A stretch of 36,752 bases of DNA, from the NCBI GenBank assembly GCA_029945495.1, contig JAQSCR010000271.1:1-36752 (forward strand), in the 5' to 3' direction. The DNA comes from Pseudolabrys sp. GTDB lineage: Bacteria; Pseudomonadota; Alphaproteobacteria; Rhizobiales; Xanthobacteraceae. A program made the translations under genes and the position numbers. How positions within the stretch are numbered: position 1 is the first letter of the stretch; each line of letters starts with the position of its first letter. Shown here piece by piece: positions 16,737 to 25,299 of this stretch. The notes beneath the pieces were generated by a model. That model saw only the letters and a program-made list of their open reading frames with translations. It did no database searches and was not told the DNA's origin.

Positions 16737-18608
16737 ATGCCGCTACCGACACGCATGACCCGACCCGCCGCCGCGCCGCTCCGCGCAGTACGGCTGGGCG
16801 CGCTCGACGCCGTGCTCGACCGGCGCGCCGACGGCACGATCTATATCCGCACCTCGCAGGCGCTCGGCCGCTATCGCGACAGGGTGAGCGAGCCGCTCGA
16901 CTATTGGGCCAAGGCCGCGCCCGACCGCGTGTTCCTGGCGCAGCGCGACCCACAGGACCGATGGCGCACGATGAGCTATGCCGAGACGCGCGACGCGGTG
17001 GCGCGCATCGGCGCCTCGCTGCTGCGGCGCGGGCTTTCTCCCGAGCGGCCAATCGTTGTCTTGTCCGGCAACAGCATCGAGCATGCGCTGCTGGCGCTCG
17101 CCGCGATGGTCGTCGGCATTCCCTATGCGCCGGTGTCGCCGGCCTATTCGCTGATGTCGAGCGACTTCGGCAAGCTGCGCATGATTATCGATCTGCTGAC
17201 GCCCGGCCTGGTCTTCGCCGGCGACGGCAACGCCTTCGGCAAGGCGATCGCCGCTTGCGTGCCGGACGAGATTGAACTTGTCGTGACGCAAAATCCGCCG
17301 GCCGGGCGCAAGACGACCCTGTTCGCCGACCTACTTGGCGATGAAGATGCCGCCGGTGTCGCCGCCGCGCACAGCGACGTGACACCGACAACAATCGCCA
17401 AATTCCTGTTCACCTCCGGTTCGACTGGCACGCCGAAAGCGGTGATCAACACGCACCGCATGCTGTGCTCGAACCAGGCCATGCTGGCGCACGGCTTCCC
17501 GTTCGTCAAAGACGAACCGCCGGTCGTGGTCGACTGGCTGCCCTGGAGCCACACCTTCGGCAGCAACCACAACTTCAATCTGGTGCTGATGAACGGCGGC
17601 TCGCTCTATATCGACGACGGCAATCCGACACCGCCGGGCGCGCCGAAGACCGCGCGCAACCTGCGCGACATCGCGCCGACGATCTATTTCAACGTGCCGA
17701 AAGGCTACGAGGCGCTGGTGCCTTTTCTGCGGGACGACGCGGTGTTGCGCAAAAACTTCTTCAGCCGCCTGAACGTGCTGTTCTACGCCGGCGCCGGCAT
17801 TAGCCGGTCGGTGCGGGACGACCTGACAGCGCTCGCGGTGGAGACGACGGGCGAGCGAATTATCTTTCTGTCGTCGCTCGGGTCGACGGAAACCGCGCCG
17901 GCGGCGCTGGTCTGCACCTGGGATTTCGACAGCCCCGGCAATATCGGACTGCCTTTCCCGGGTGTCGAGCTCAAGCTGGTGCCGAACAGCGGCAAGCTGG
18001 AAGCGCGCCTGCGCGGTCCGCACATCACGCCCGGCTACTGGCGGCAGGAGCACCACACGCGCGACGCCTTCGATGCCGAGGGCTTCTACAAGCTCGGCGA
18101 CGCGTTGAAATTCGCCGACCCCGACGATCCGGGCAAAGGCCTGCTGTTCGACGGCCGCATCGCCGAGGACTTCAAGCTGTCGACCGGCACCTGGGTCAGC
18201 GTCGGGCCGTTGCGCGCGCGCTTCATCGATTTTTTCGCGCCGCTGGTGCGCGACGTGGTGTTTGCCGGCGCCGACCGCGACGATATCGGCGCGCTGGTGT
18301 TCCCCGACATCGAAGCCTGCCGCACGCTGGCCGGGTTCGACGCCAAGGCGACGGCCGACGCGATTGTCGACGCCCCGGCGGTGCGCGCCAAATTCGCCGA
18401 GCTGCTGCGCGCCTTTGCCGCCGGTCAGGGATCGTCGATGCGGGTGATGCGGCTGACCCTGATGGCCGAGCCGCCGTCGCTCGACAAGGCCGAGATGACA
18501 GATAAAGGCTCGATCAACCAGCGCGCCGTGCTGGCCAGCCGCGCCGCGCTCGCCGCACAGCTTTATGCCGAACCAGTGCCCGAAACCGTGATTGCGATGT
18601 CGCCATGA
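16737..18608 (+). CDS. Feruloyl-CoA synthetase-like AMP-forming ligase, paralogue 1
   Basis: A 623-residue acyl-adenylate-forming enzyme, expected to activate a hydroxycinnamate (ferulate, p-coumarate, caffeate) with ATP and CoA. The ATP-binding loop is FTSGSTGTPKAVINTHRM, then DWLPWSHTFGSNHNFNLVLM, SSLGSTETAPAAL, GDALKFADPDDPGKGLLFDGR, EDFKLSTGTWVSVGPLR, and a C-terminal [15 protein letters not shown], which is characteristic of the Fcs/FerA-type subgroup. ATG 16737 follows GGGAAG and lies just behind the palindromic operator. Its TGA overlaps the ATG of the second ligase (ATGA). Specific substrate is inferred from the family and from the cluster. Confidence 0.85.
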   Translation: MPLPTRMTRPAAAPLRAVRLGALDAVLDRRADGTIYIRTSQALGRYRDRVSEPLDYWAKAAPDRVFLAQRDPQDRWRTMSYAETRDAVARIGASLLRRGLSPERPIVVLSGNSIEHALLALAAMVVGIPYAPVSPAYSLMSSDFGKLRMIIDLLTPGLVFAGDGNAFGKAIAACVPDEIELVVTQNPPAGRKTTLFADLLGDEDAAGVAAAHSDVTPTTIAKFLFTSGSTGTPKAVINTHRMLCSNQAMLAHGFPFVKDEPPVVVDWLPWSHTFGSNHNFNLVLMNGGSLYIDDGNPTPPGAPKTARNLRDIAPTIYFNVPKGYEALVPFLRDDAVLRKNFFSRLNVLFYAGAGISRSVRDDLTALAVETTGERIIFLSSLGSTETAPAALVCTWDFDSPGNIGLPFPGVELKLVPNSGKLEARLRGPHITPGYWRQEHHTRDAFDAEGFYKLGDALKFADPDDPGKGLLFDGRIAEDFKLSTGTWVSVGPLRARFIDFFAPLVRDVVFAGADRDDIGALVFPDIEACRTLAGFDAKATADAIVDAPAVRAKFAELLRAFAAGQGSSMRVMRLTLMAEPPSLDKAEMTDKGSINQRAVLASRAALAAQLYAEPVPETVIAMSP

Positions 18609-20476
18609 ATGCCGAGCCCGCCCGCCCAATCCCGAGCGACCCCGCGCCGCTGCGGCCGGTGACGCTTGGGGTCCAGGATGTGATCGTCGAGAAGCGCGCC
18701 GACGGCAGCATGTTGCTGCGTTCGCCGCAGGTGCTCGGGCCTTACCCGGCCAAGATCACGGAACGGCTGGTCTATTGGGCGAAACACGCGCCCGACCGCG
18801 CGCTGTTCGCGCAGCGCGATGCGACCGGCGCGTGGCGCACGGTCACCTACGCGCAGGCGCTGCAACAGGCGCGCGCCATCGGCGAGGCGCTGCTTACGCG
18901 TAATCTTTCGGCCGAGCGGCCGATTGCCATCCTGTCCGGCAACGATATCGAACACGCGCTGCTGGCGCTCGGCGCGCTCTATGCCGGCATTCCACACGCA
19001 CCGATCTCGCCGGCCTACTCGCTGGTGTCCAACGACCTGGCGCGACTGCGCTCTATTTTCGAACTGATCACGCCGGGACTGGTATTCGCCGCCGACGGCA
19101 ATGCTTTTGGACGCGCCATTCAATCCGTCGTGCCGGCCGACGTCGACGTCGTGCTGACGCGCAATCCGACGCAAGGGCGCGCCGCCATTCCATTCGACAA
19201 GCTTGGCGTCACCCCGACGGCGGCGATCGACGCCGCGCATGACGCGGTCGGCCCCGACACGATTGCGAAATTCCTGTTCACCTCCGGTTCGACCGGCGTG
19301 CCGAAATGCGTCATCAACACCCAGCGCATGTGGTGCGCCAACCAGGTGATGCTGCAGCATAGCCTTCCCTATTTCGCTGAAGAGCCGCCAGTGATCGTCG
19401 ACTGGGCGCCGTGGCACCACACAGCCGGCGGCAACCACAATGTCGGTCTCGTGCTCCATAATGGCGGCACGTTCTACATCGACTACGGCAAGCCGCTGCC
19501 GGGCGCCATCGAAGAAACCGTGCGCAACCTGCGTGAGATCGCGCCGACCTGGTACTTCAACGTGCCGAAGGGATTCGAGGCGCTGCTGCCCTATCTGCGT
19601 AGCGACGAGCAGCTGCGCAAGAACTTCTTCAGCCGCGTCAAAATGCTGTGGTTTGCCGGCGCGGCCTTGGCGCAGCACGTGTTCGACGAAATCCAGGAAC
19701 TGGCTGTGCAGGCCTGCGGCGAGCGCATTCTGTTCTCGACCGGCTTCGGCTCGACCGAGACGGCGCCAGAAGCGCTGGCGCGCACCTGGCCGACGGAGAA
19801 CGCCGCCAATATGGGGCTGCCAACCGCCGGAATGGAGCTGAAACTGGTGCCGAACGAAGGCAAGCTGGAGGCGCGCGTGCGCGGCCCCAACATCACGCCC
19901 GGCTACTGGCGGCAGCCGGAATACACCGCGCAGGCTTTCGACGAAGAAGGCTTCTACAAGCTCGGCGACGCCTTCAAGTTCGCCGACCCGAACGATCCGA
20001 AGCAGGGTCTTTTATTCGACGGCCGCACGGCCGAGAATTTCAAGCTCGCCACCGGCACCTGGGTGCATGTCGGCCCGCTGCGCGCGCAGTTCGTCGATGC
20101 CTTCGCGCCTTATGTGCGCGACGTCGTCATCGCCGGCGAAGGTTGCGACGACATCGCCGTTCTGGTGTTCCCGCATATCGATGCCTGCCAAGCTCTTTGC
20201 CCGGACCTTCCCGCCGATGCCGCGCCGGAGCGCGTCGTCGAGGACGCCCGCGTGTGCGCACACTTCACGATGCTCCTGGAAAAGATGGCACGCACCAGCA
20301 CCGGCTCGTCGACCAAAATCTGCCGCGCGCTGCTGATGGCCGAGCCACCGTCGATGGACAAAGGCGAGATGACCGACAAGGGATCGATCAACCAGCGCGC
20401 CGTGCTGCGCGATCGTGCAGCGTTAGTGGATGAAGTTTACGCCGACGCGCCCTCGCCGCGCGTCATTCGAATCTAA
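18605..20476 (+). CDS. Feruloyl-CoA synthetase-like AMP-forming ligase, paralogue 2
   Basis: A second ligase of exactly the same length (623 residues) and colinear with paralogue 1. Key segments: [77 protein letters not shown] and [15 protein letters not shown]. Residue changes around the aryl pocket (for example WSHTFGSNHN in paralogue 1 against [10 protein letters not shown] here) suggest the pair evolved toward different acids, perhaps differing in methoxylation. Overlapping stop and start codons show that the two are translated together. A tandem duplication followed by divergence is the simplest history. Confidence 0.85.
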   Translation: MNAEPARPIPSDPAPLRPVTLGVQDVIVEKRADGSMLLRSPQVLGPYPAKITERLVYWAKHAPDRALFAQRDATGAWRTVTYAQALQQARAIGEALLTRNLSAERPIAILSGNDIEHALLALGALYAGIPHAPISPAYSLVSNDLARLRSIFELITPGLVFAADGNAFGRAIQSVVPADVDVVLTRNPTQGRAAIPFDKLGVTPTAAIDAAHDAVGPDTIAKFLFTSGSTGVPKCVINTQRMWCANQVMLQHSLPYFAEEPPVIVDWAPWHHTAGGNHNVGLVLHNGGTFYIDYGKPLPGAIEETVRNLREIAPTWYFNVPKGFEALLPYLRSDEQLRKNFFSRVKMLWFAGAALAQHVFDEIQELAVQACGERILFSTGFGSTETAPEALARTWPTENAANMGLPTAGMELKLVPNEGKLEARVRGPNITPGYWRQPEYTAQAFDEEGFYKLGDAFKFADPNDPKQGLLFDGRTAENFKLATGTWVHVGPLRAQFVDAFAPYVRDVVIAGEGCDDIAVLVFPHIDACQALCPDLPADAAPERVVEDARVCAHFTMLLEKMARTSTGSSTKICRALLMAEPPSMDKGEMTDKGSINQRAVLRDRAALVDEVYADAPSPRVIRI

Positions 20477-20487
20477 GGAGTGATGCC

Positions 20488-21735
20488 GTGACGATTGCGA
20501 AACAGAATGGTTTGGCCGCGACCTTCAGCGACGCCTGGCTGATCGACGGCGCCCGCACGCCTTTTGTCGATTACAATGGCGGGCTTGCATTGGTGTCGCC
20601 GATCGATCTCGGTATCAAGGCGGCGCGCGCCGCATTTGCCAAAAGCGGCGCGGCGCCGGAAGACGTCGGCACCGTGATCGCCGGCAACATGGCGCAGGCG
20701 AGCTTCGACGCCTACATGCTGCCGCGCCATATCGGGCTCTACTCGGGCGTGCCGCAGCAAACGCCGGCGCATCTGGTGCAGCGGGTCTGCGGCACCGGCA
20801 TCGAGGTGCTGGCGCAAGCCGCCGACGCGGTGTCGCTGCAGCGCGCCGAACTGGCGTTGTGCGTCGGCACCGAGAGCATGAGCCGCAATCCGGTTGCGTC
20901 CTATACCAGCCGCGGCGGATTCCGCATGGGCCAGGTCGAGTTCAAGGACTTCTTGTGGGAGGCGCTGCTTGATCCGTCCTGCGGCATCGGCATGGGCGAC
21001 ACTGCCGAGAACCTGGCGCGGCAATACCAGATCACACGGCCCGAGGTCGACGCCTTTGCCGTGCGTTCGTTCGCCCGCGCGCTTCATGCGCAGCAGAGCG
21101 GATTCCTGGCCGGCGAAATCGTGCCGGTCGCCACCGAGCGCTTTGCCGTCGACGGCCTGAAAGACCGCGGCATCCGCATCAAGGACGGGATTTCCGCTGA
21201 CAGCCACGTTCGCGTCTCGACCGAGGAGCAACTGGCCAAGATCAAGCCGGCCTTCGGCGGCGTGCAGACCGGCGGCAATTCCTCGGCCATCGTCGACGGC
21301 GCGGCGGCCGTCCTGGTCGGCAGCGCCGACTACGCCCGCAAGCTCGGCAAGCCGCCACTGGCGCGTATTGTCGCAAGCGCCGCCATCGGCGTGCGGCCGG
21401 ACATCATGGGCATCGGCCCGGTGCCGGCGATCAAGGCGGTGCTGCAGCGCGCCGGCGTGAAGCTCGACGACGTCGGCCGCTTCGAAATCAACGAGGCCTT
21501 CGGCGCCCAGGTGATGGCCTGCGCGCGCGAACTCGAGCTCGACGAAGACAAGCTCAACATCAATGGCGGCGCCATCGCCATCGGCCATCCGTTAGGCGCC
21601 ACGGGTATTCGCCTGAGTCTTACGCTCGCGCGCGAGCTGAAAGCCGCGAACCTGCGCTATGGCATCGCTTCCGCGTGTATCGGCGGCGGCCAGGGCATCG
21701 CTTTGCTGATTGAAAATCCGGTGTTCAACGGATAA
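20488..21735 (+). CDS. Thiolase, probable 3-oxo-3-arylpropionyl-CoA thiolase
   Basis: A 415-residue thiolase beginning at GTG 20488 with AAGGAG seven bases upstream. The nucleophile lies in LVQRVCGTGIEVLAQ, the NEAFG motif and the His in NINGGAIAIGHPLGATGIR follow, and the second Cys is in CIGGGQGIALLIE. It is clearly a different thiolase from PcaF at 11628-12833. In this operon (ligases, crotonase, dehydrogenase, thioesterase) it would cleave an arylketopropionyl-CoA with CoA into acetyl-CoA and an aroyl-CoA such as vanilloyl-CoA. The gene is 11 nt behind the second ligase. An acetyl-CoA acetyltransferase is the generic alternative. Confidence 0.87.
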   Translation: MTIAKQNGLAATFSDAWLIDGARTPFVDYNGGLALVSPIDLGIKAARAAFAKSGAAPEDVGTVIAGNMAQASFDAYMLPRHIGLYSGVPQQTPAHLVQRVCGTGIEVLAQAADAVSLQRAELALCVGTESMSRNPVASYTSRGGFRMGQVEFKDFLWEALLDPSCGIGMGDTAENLARQYQITRPEVDAFAVRSFARALHAQQSGFLAGEIVPVATERFAVDGLKDRGIRIKDGISADSHVRVSTEEQLAKIKPAFGGVQTGGNSSAIVDGAAAVLVGSADYARKLGKPPLARIVASAAIGVRPDIMGIGPVPAIKAVLQRAGVKLDDVGRFEINEAFGAQVMACARELELDEDKLNINGGAIAIGHPLGATGIRLSLTLARELKAANLRYGIASACIGGGQGIALLIENPVFNG

Positions 21736-21806
21736 TCCCGAAGCATAATTCCGACCAGCGGCAGGCGCCTTTCGGATAAGGTCGACCGCAAACAAGGAAT
21801 CGAGTG

Positions 21807-22568
21807 ATGGAAATCAAGGGACAGGCGGCCATCGTCACCGGCGGCGCATCGGGTCTGGGCGCCGCGACCGCGCGCGCACTGGCGGCGGCCGGCGCCAAGG
21901 TAGCGGTGTTCGATCTCAACGAGGCGGGCGCTGCCGGCGTCGCCAAGGATATCGGCGGTATCGCGGTTGCCTGCGACGTCGCCTCAAGCGACGGCGCCAA
22001 GGCGGGAATTGAAAAAGCCAAGGCCGCGCATGGCGCGGCCCGCGTTCTGGTCAATTGCGCCGGCATCGGCACAGCCAAGCGCATCGTCGGGCGCGACGGC
22101 CCGATGCCGCTGGAAGATTTCGAGCGTGTCATCCGCATCAATCTAATCGGCTCCTTCAACATGATGCGGCTCGTCGCCGCCGATATGCAGACCGTCGAAC
22201 CGTTCGCCGACGGCGAGCGCGGCGTCATCGTCTCGACCGCCTCGGTTGCCGCGTTTGAAGGCCAGATCGGCCAGTCGGCTTACTCCTCTTCCAAGGGCGG
22301 CGTCGCCGCGCTGACCCTGCCGGCGGCGCGCGAATTCGCGCAGTTCGGTATCCGCGTGCTGGCGATCGCGCCCGGCATTTTCGCCACGCCGATGCTGACC
22401 GGTCTGCCGCAGGAAAGTCAGGATTCGCTCGGCGCCTCGGTGCCGTTCCCCAAGCGCCTCGGCCGGCCGAGCGAATACGCCGCGCTGGTGCTGCACTGCG
22501 TCCACAATGGCTATCTCAACGGCGAGGTGATCCGCCTCGACGGCGCGCTGCGCATGGCGCCGCGATAG
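21807..22568 (+). CDS. Short-chain dehydrogenase, probable 3-hydroxyacyl-CoA dehydrogenase (HSD17B10-like)
   Basis: A 253-residue SDR. It has the NAD-binding VTGGASGLGAATARALAAAGAKVAVFDLN, the NCAG motif (LVNCAGIGTAK), and the catalytic Ser and YxxxK in STASVAAFEG and SAYSSSKGG. The C-terminal part (APGIFATPMLTGLPQESQDSLGASVPFPKRLG, RPSEYAALV) is that of the human HSD10 type, which oxidises L-3-hydroxyacyl-CoA with NAD. I use ATG 21807; the codon before it is GTG. Lying between thiolase and thioesterase, it most likely oxidises the 3-hydroxy-3-arylpropionyl-CoA formed by the crotonase. Confidence 0.87.
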   Translation: MEIKGQAAIVTGGASGLGAATARALAAAGAKVAVFDLNEAGAAGVAKDIGGIAVACDVASSDGAKAGIEKAKAAHGAARVLVNCAGIGTAKRIVGRDGPMPLEDFERVIRINLIGSFNMMRLVAADMQTVEPFADGERGVIVSTASVAAFEGQIGQSAYSSSKGGVAALTLPAAREFAQFGIRVLAIAPGIFATPMLTGLPQESQDSLGASVPFPKRLGRPSEYAALVLHCVHNGYLNGEVIRLDGALRMAPR

Positions 22569-22576
22569 GCCGCACG

Positions 22577-22993
22577 ATGTCCACGCTCAGCAACAGCCGC
22601 GCCGTCCGCATCGAATGGGGCAACTGCGACCCGGCCGGTATTATTTTCTTTCCGAACTATTTCCGGATATTCGACCACTCGACGGCGATGCTGTTCGAGA
22701 CCGTGCTCGGCATGACCAAATTCGAGATGTTCAAGCGGCTGGAATTCACCGGCTGGCCGCTGGTGCGCACGCAGGCGAAGTTCATCAAGCCGACGCGCTT
22801 CGGCGACGACGTGATGGTGGACAGCACGATCGCCTTCGGCCGCTCCAGCTTCGAGGTCGAACACAAGCTTACTCTCGACGGCGAGCTCTGCGCCGAATGC
22901 TCGGAGAAGCGGGTGTGGACCGTGCGCGACGCCGACGGGCGGCTACGGTCGCACCCGGTACCCGACGCGGTGCTGGCGAAGTTCACGGCGTAG
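22577..22993 (+). CDS. Hotdog-fold thioesterase of the 4-hydroxybenzoyl-CoA thioesterase type
   Basis: A 138-residue single hotdog domain. It carries the signature VRIEWGNCDPAGIIFFPNYF, with D18 corresponding to the catalytic Asp17 of the Pseudomonas 4-hydroxybenzoyl-CoA thioesterase. Length matches that family (about 140). It starts 8 nt after the dehydrogenase gene and is the last gene of the operon, converging on the MarR gene. The likely role is hydrolysis of the aroyl-CoA made by the thiolase (vanilloyl-CoA or 4-hydroxybenzoyl-CoA) to the free acid, which then becomes the substrate of LigM. Substrate is inferred from family plus context. Confidence 0.87.
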   Translation: MSTLSNSRAVRIEWGNCDPAGIIFFPNYFRIFDHSTAMLFETVLGMTKFEMFKRLEFTGWPLVRTQAKFIKPTRFGDDVMVDSTIAFGRSSFEVEHKLTLDGELCAECSEKRVWTVRDADGRLRSHPVPDAVLAKFTA

Positions 22994-23016
22994 TCGCCGC
23001 GCCCGGGACACGGGCC

Positions 23017-23616
23017 TCACTCAAATCCGGCAGCCAGCCTCTTCAATATCTCGAGAAACCGCTTGCGGTCGCGCAGCCCGATGATCTTGTCGAGATTGCG
23101 CTCATGCCGGCGCGCGCAACGCATCATCGTCGCCAGAGTCTGCTTCCCGTCGCGGGTCACATTTAGGCAATAGGCGCGGCGGTCGTGATTGAGCCGCTTG
23201 CGCTCGACCAGACCGCGCCGCACCAGATCCTCGACGACCGGGGTCAGGCTCGACTTGTCGCGGCCAGCGGCCTGGCTGAGTTCGGTCTGGCTTATGCCGG
23301 GGTTGCGCGCGATCAGGGTCAAGGTTGCGAACCGGCCCGGACTTTCGCCGATCTCCTGTGACAGGCGCGAGAAGGCCTGGAACGTCGCCTCCTGCGCCAT
23401 GCGCAGATTAAAACCGATCCAGGTCGCCAGCGGACCGAAATTGATCGATTCGACGCTGGCCGTCCCGTTCTTGCCGCGCCGCACTCGGCTGCCGCCATTC
23501 CCACGCTTTACGCCCACCTTCTTCACGGCCAGTTCCTTCGCAGCCAAAACCTTCGCTCCCAGATCCTTCGCAGCCACGTCGTCGCTCCCTGCCGGCCGCG
23601 CACGGCGGTCAAGCAT
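23017..23616 (-). CDS. MarR-family transcriptional regulator
   Basis: A protein of about 199 residues with a MarR winged helix in its C-terminal two thirds: ISQTELSQAAGRDKSSLTPVVEDLVRRGLVERKR, the wing LNHDRRAYCLNVTRDGKQTL and a dimerisation helix at the end. Such regulators often repress hydroxycinnamate genes and respond to the CoA thioester (CouR, FerC). The start is uncertain. ATG 23616 gives MLDRRARPAGSD but has no ribosome-binding site and sits inside the palindrome at 23615-23638, so it would need a near-leaderless mRNA. A GTG further in, after AAGGAA, is an alternative. The N-terminal 45 residues are an Ala/Lys/Val-rich tail (AAKDLGAKVLAAKELAVKKV) without obvious fold. It is divergent from the TRAP transporter. 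Confidence 0.85.
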   Translation of the reverse strand: MLDRRARPAGSDDVAAKDLGAKVLAAKELAVKKVGVKRGNGGSRVRRGKNGTASVESINFGPLATWIGFNLRMAQEATFQAFSRLSQEIGESPGRFATLTLIARNPGISQTELSQAAGRDKSSLTPVVEDLVRRGLVERKRLNHDRRAYCLNVTRDGKQTLATMMRCARRHERNLDKIIGLRDRKRFLEILKRLAAGFE

Positions 23617-23638
23617 ATAGTTTGATACCAAACCATAT
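23615..23638. promoter_or_regulatory. Inverted repeat in the marR-dctP intergenic region, probable MarR operator
   Basis: ATATAGTTTG and CAAACCATAT are inverted arms of ten bases with one mismatch, spaced by ATAC. The site overlaps the 5' end of the marR reading frame and lies 90 bp upstream of dctP. The symmetry and the AGTTTG/CAAAC core are those of many MarR sites, so control of both divergent transcripts is likely. Confidence 0.7.
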
Positions 23639-23694
23639 ACTGCCCTTTACAAGCGCGACAACATGCGGCTGAATAATAAAAAAGTTGGCTTTGC

Positions 23695-23710
23695 AACCAA
23701 CCAACCAACC
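23695..23710. repeat. Short tandem repeat (AACC)4 in the dctP leader
   Basis: Four perfect AACC units lie directly before the AGAGGGAG ribosome-binding site of dctP. A GTTGG just upstream can pair with CCAAC in the repeat, so a weak hairpin is possible. Too short to claim phase variation. Confidence 0.6.
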
Positions 23711-23727
23711 AACCAGAGGGAGATAAC

Positions 23728-24762
23728 ATGAAAGCCCGTCTCGCCGCCTGCGTTTCCGCGCTCGCCGTCGCCGGCCTGCTCTGCGGAACCACCGCTGCAT
23801 TCGCCCAGGACAAGACCTTTGAACTCAAGCTGTCGCATTGGGTGCCGCCATCGCATCCGCTGCAGAAGGCGCTCGAGGAATGGGGCGCTTCGGTCGAGAA
23901 GGATTCCGGCGGCACCATCAAATACAAGGTCTATCCATCCCAGCAGCTCGGCAAGGCCTTCGACCATTACGACATGGCCCGCGACGGCATCGCCGATCTG
24001 ACCTACATCAACCCCGGCTATCAGCCCGGCCGCTTCCCGATCATCGCCGCCGGCGAATTGCCGTTCCTGGTTTCCAACGCCAAGGGCGGCTCGCAGGCGC
24101 TCGATGCCTGGTACCGCGCCTACGCCGACAAGGAGATGAAGGACGTCAAGTTCTGCCTCGCCTTCGTGCACGATCCCGGCACGTTCCATTCCAAGTCCAA
24201 GAAGATCGTCACGCCCGCCGACATCAAGGGCATGAAGATCCGCCCGGCTCACGCCACCATGGCGACCTGGATCACTCAGCTCGGCGGCACCAATGTGCAG
24301 TCGAGTGCGCCGGAAGTGCGCGACATCCTGGACAAGGGCGTGGCCGACGCGGTGACCTTCCCGTGGGGCTCGATCCCGCTGTTCGGCATCGACAAGGTGA
24401 CCAAGTATCACATGAACGCGCCGCTCTATGTGACCACCTTCGCCTTCGTCTTCAACAAAGACAAATACAATCAGATGTCGGCGGCGCAGAAGAAGGTGAT
24501 CGACAATCACTGCACCAATGAATGGGCGTTGAAGGTCGCCGGTCCCTGGGCCGACTTCGAGCATAACGGCATCGCCAAGCTGAAGGCCGAGGCCGGCCAC
24601 GAAGTTTACGACCTCACCCCGGCCCAACTCGCCGACTGGAAGAAATCGGCCGAGCCGTTGCAGAAGACCTGGGCCGACAACGTGAAGAAGGCCGGAGGCG
24701 ATCCTGACGCGGCGATGGGTGCGCTGAAGGCCGAACTGACCAAGTTTAAAGCGGCCTATTAA
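23728..24762 (+). CDS. dctP: TRAP transporter substrate-binding protein (DctP family)
   Basis: A 344-residue periplasmic binding protein. The signal peptide MKARLAACVSALAVAGLLCG continues to a cleavage site after AAFA. The mature part begins QDKTFELKLSHWVPPSHPLQ and includes GMKIRPAHATMATWITQLGG, whose Arg is the usual carboxylate-binding residue of the family, plus DAVTFPWGSIPLF. It is preceded by GAGGGAG. Its stop overlaps the DctQ start (TAATG). In Rhodopseudomonas palustris a TRAP system (TarP) binds lignin-derived aromatic acids; given the neighbouring catabolic genes, a hydroxycinnamate or benzoate-type acid is the likely cargo. Confidence 0.92.
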   Translation: MKARLAACVSALAVAGLLCGTTAAFAQDKTFELKLSHWVPPSHPLQKALEEWGASVEKDSGGTIKYKVYPSQQLGKAFDHYDMARDGIADLTYINPGYQPGRFPIIAAGELPFLVSNAKGGSQALDAWYRAYADKEMKDVKFCLAFVHDPGTFHSKSKKIVTPADIKGMKIRPAHATMATWITQLGGTNVQSSAPEVRDILDKGVADAVTFPWGSIPLFGIDKVTKYHMNAPLYVTTFAFVFNKDKYNQMSAAQKKVIDNHCTNEWALKVAGPWADFEHNGIAKLKAEAGHEVYDLTPAQLADWKKSAEPLQKTWADNVKKAGGDPDAAMGALKAELTKFKAAY

Positions 24763-25289
24763 TGCACGACGCAACGAGGGGACGCGGTCCCATCGATCAA
24801 TTCATTGACGCGATCGAGGTGACGGCGGCGGGATTTCTCGCCGTCGTCACCTTGCTCACTTTCGTGTCGGTGCTTTTGCGCTATTTCTTCGCTTGGGCGA
24901 TCCCCGACAGCTACGACTTTACCCGCCTGCTGCTCGGCATCGTGATTTTCTGGGGCATCGCCGTGGCCAGCTATCGCGGCGACCACATCAGCGTCGATCT
25001 GTTGTGGTCCGCGGCGCCGGCTTGGGCAAAGCGGACGATGGACATTTTCTCCGCGCTGGTAACCTTGGTTGCCATGGCCGCTTTCACCTGGATGTTCGCG
25101 TTCAAGGTGATCGGTACGCGCGCCGATAATGTCGGCACCTTCGATCTGCGCCAGCCGGTGTGGATTTATTACGCCATCGCCTGGATCGGGCTCGGCGCCG
25201 CGGTGCTGCTCCTGGTGGTGCGTACTGTGCGATTGGTCATGACCCCGGAAAAGCTCGTTACCGCGCGCGACCCGCAGGCAATAGAATGA
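24762..25289 (+). CDS. dctQ: TRAP transporter small permease (DctQ)
   Basis: A 175-residue membrane protein with four predicted hydrophobic segments (around ITAAGFLAVVTLLTFVSVLL-like residues 18-38, YDFTRLLLGIVIFWGIAVAS, IFSALVTLVAMAAFTWMFAF and IYYAIAWIGLGAAVLLLVV), the usual DctQ topology. It links the binding protein to the large permease in sodium-driven import. Translationally coupled to dctP by a TAATG overlap and followed by dctM after 10 nt. Confidence 0.9.
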   Translation: MHDATRGRGPIDQFIDAIEVTAAGFLAVVTLLTFVSVLLRYFFAWAIPDSYDFTRLLLGIVIFWGIAVASYRGDHISVDLLWSAAPAWAKRTMDIFSALVTLVAMAAFTWMFAFKVIGTRADNVGTFDLRQPVWIYYAIAWIGLGAAVLLLVVRTVRLVMTPEKLVTARDPQAIE

Positions 25290-25299
25290 GGCGGCCATC

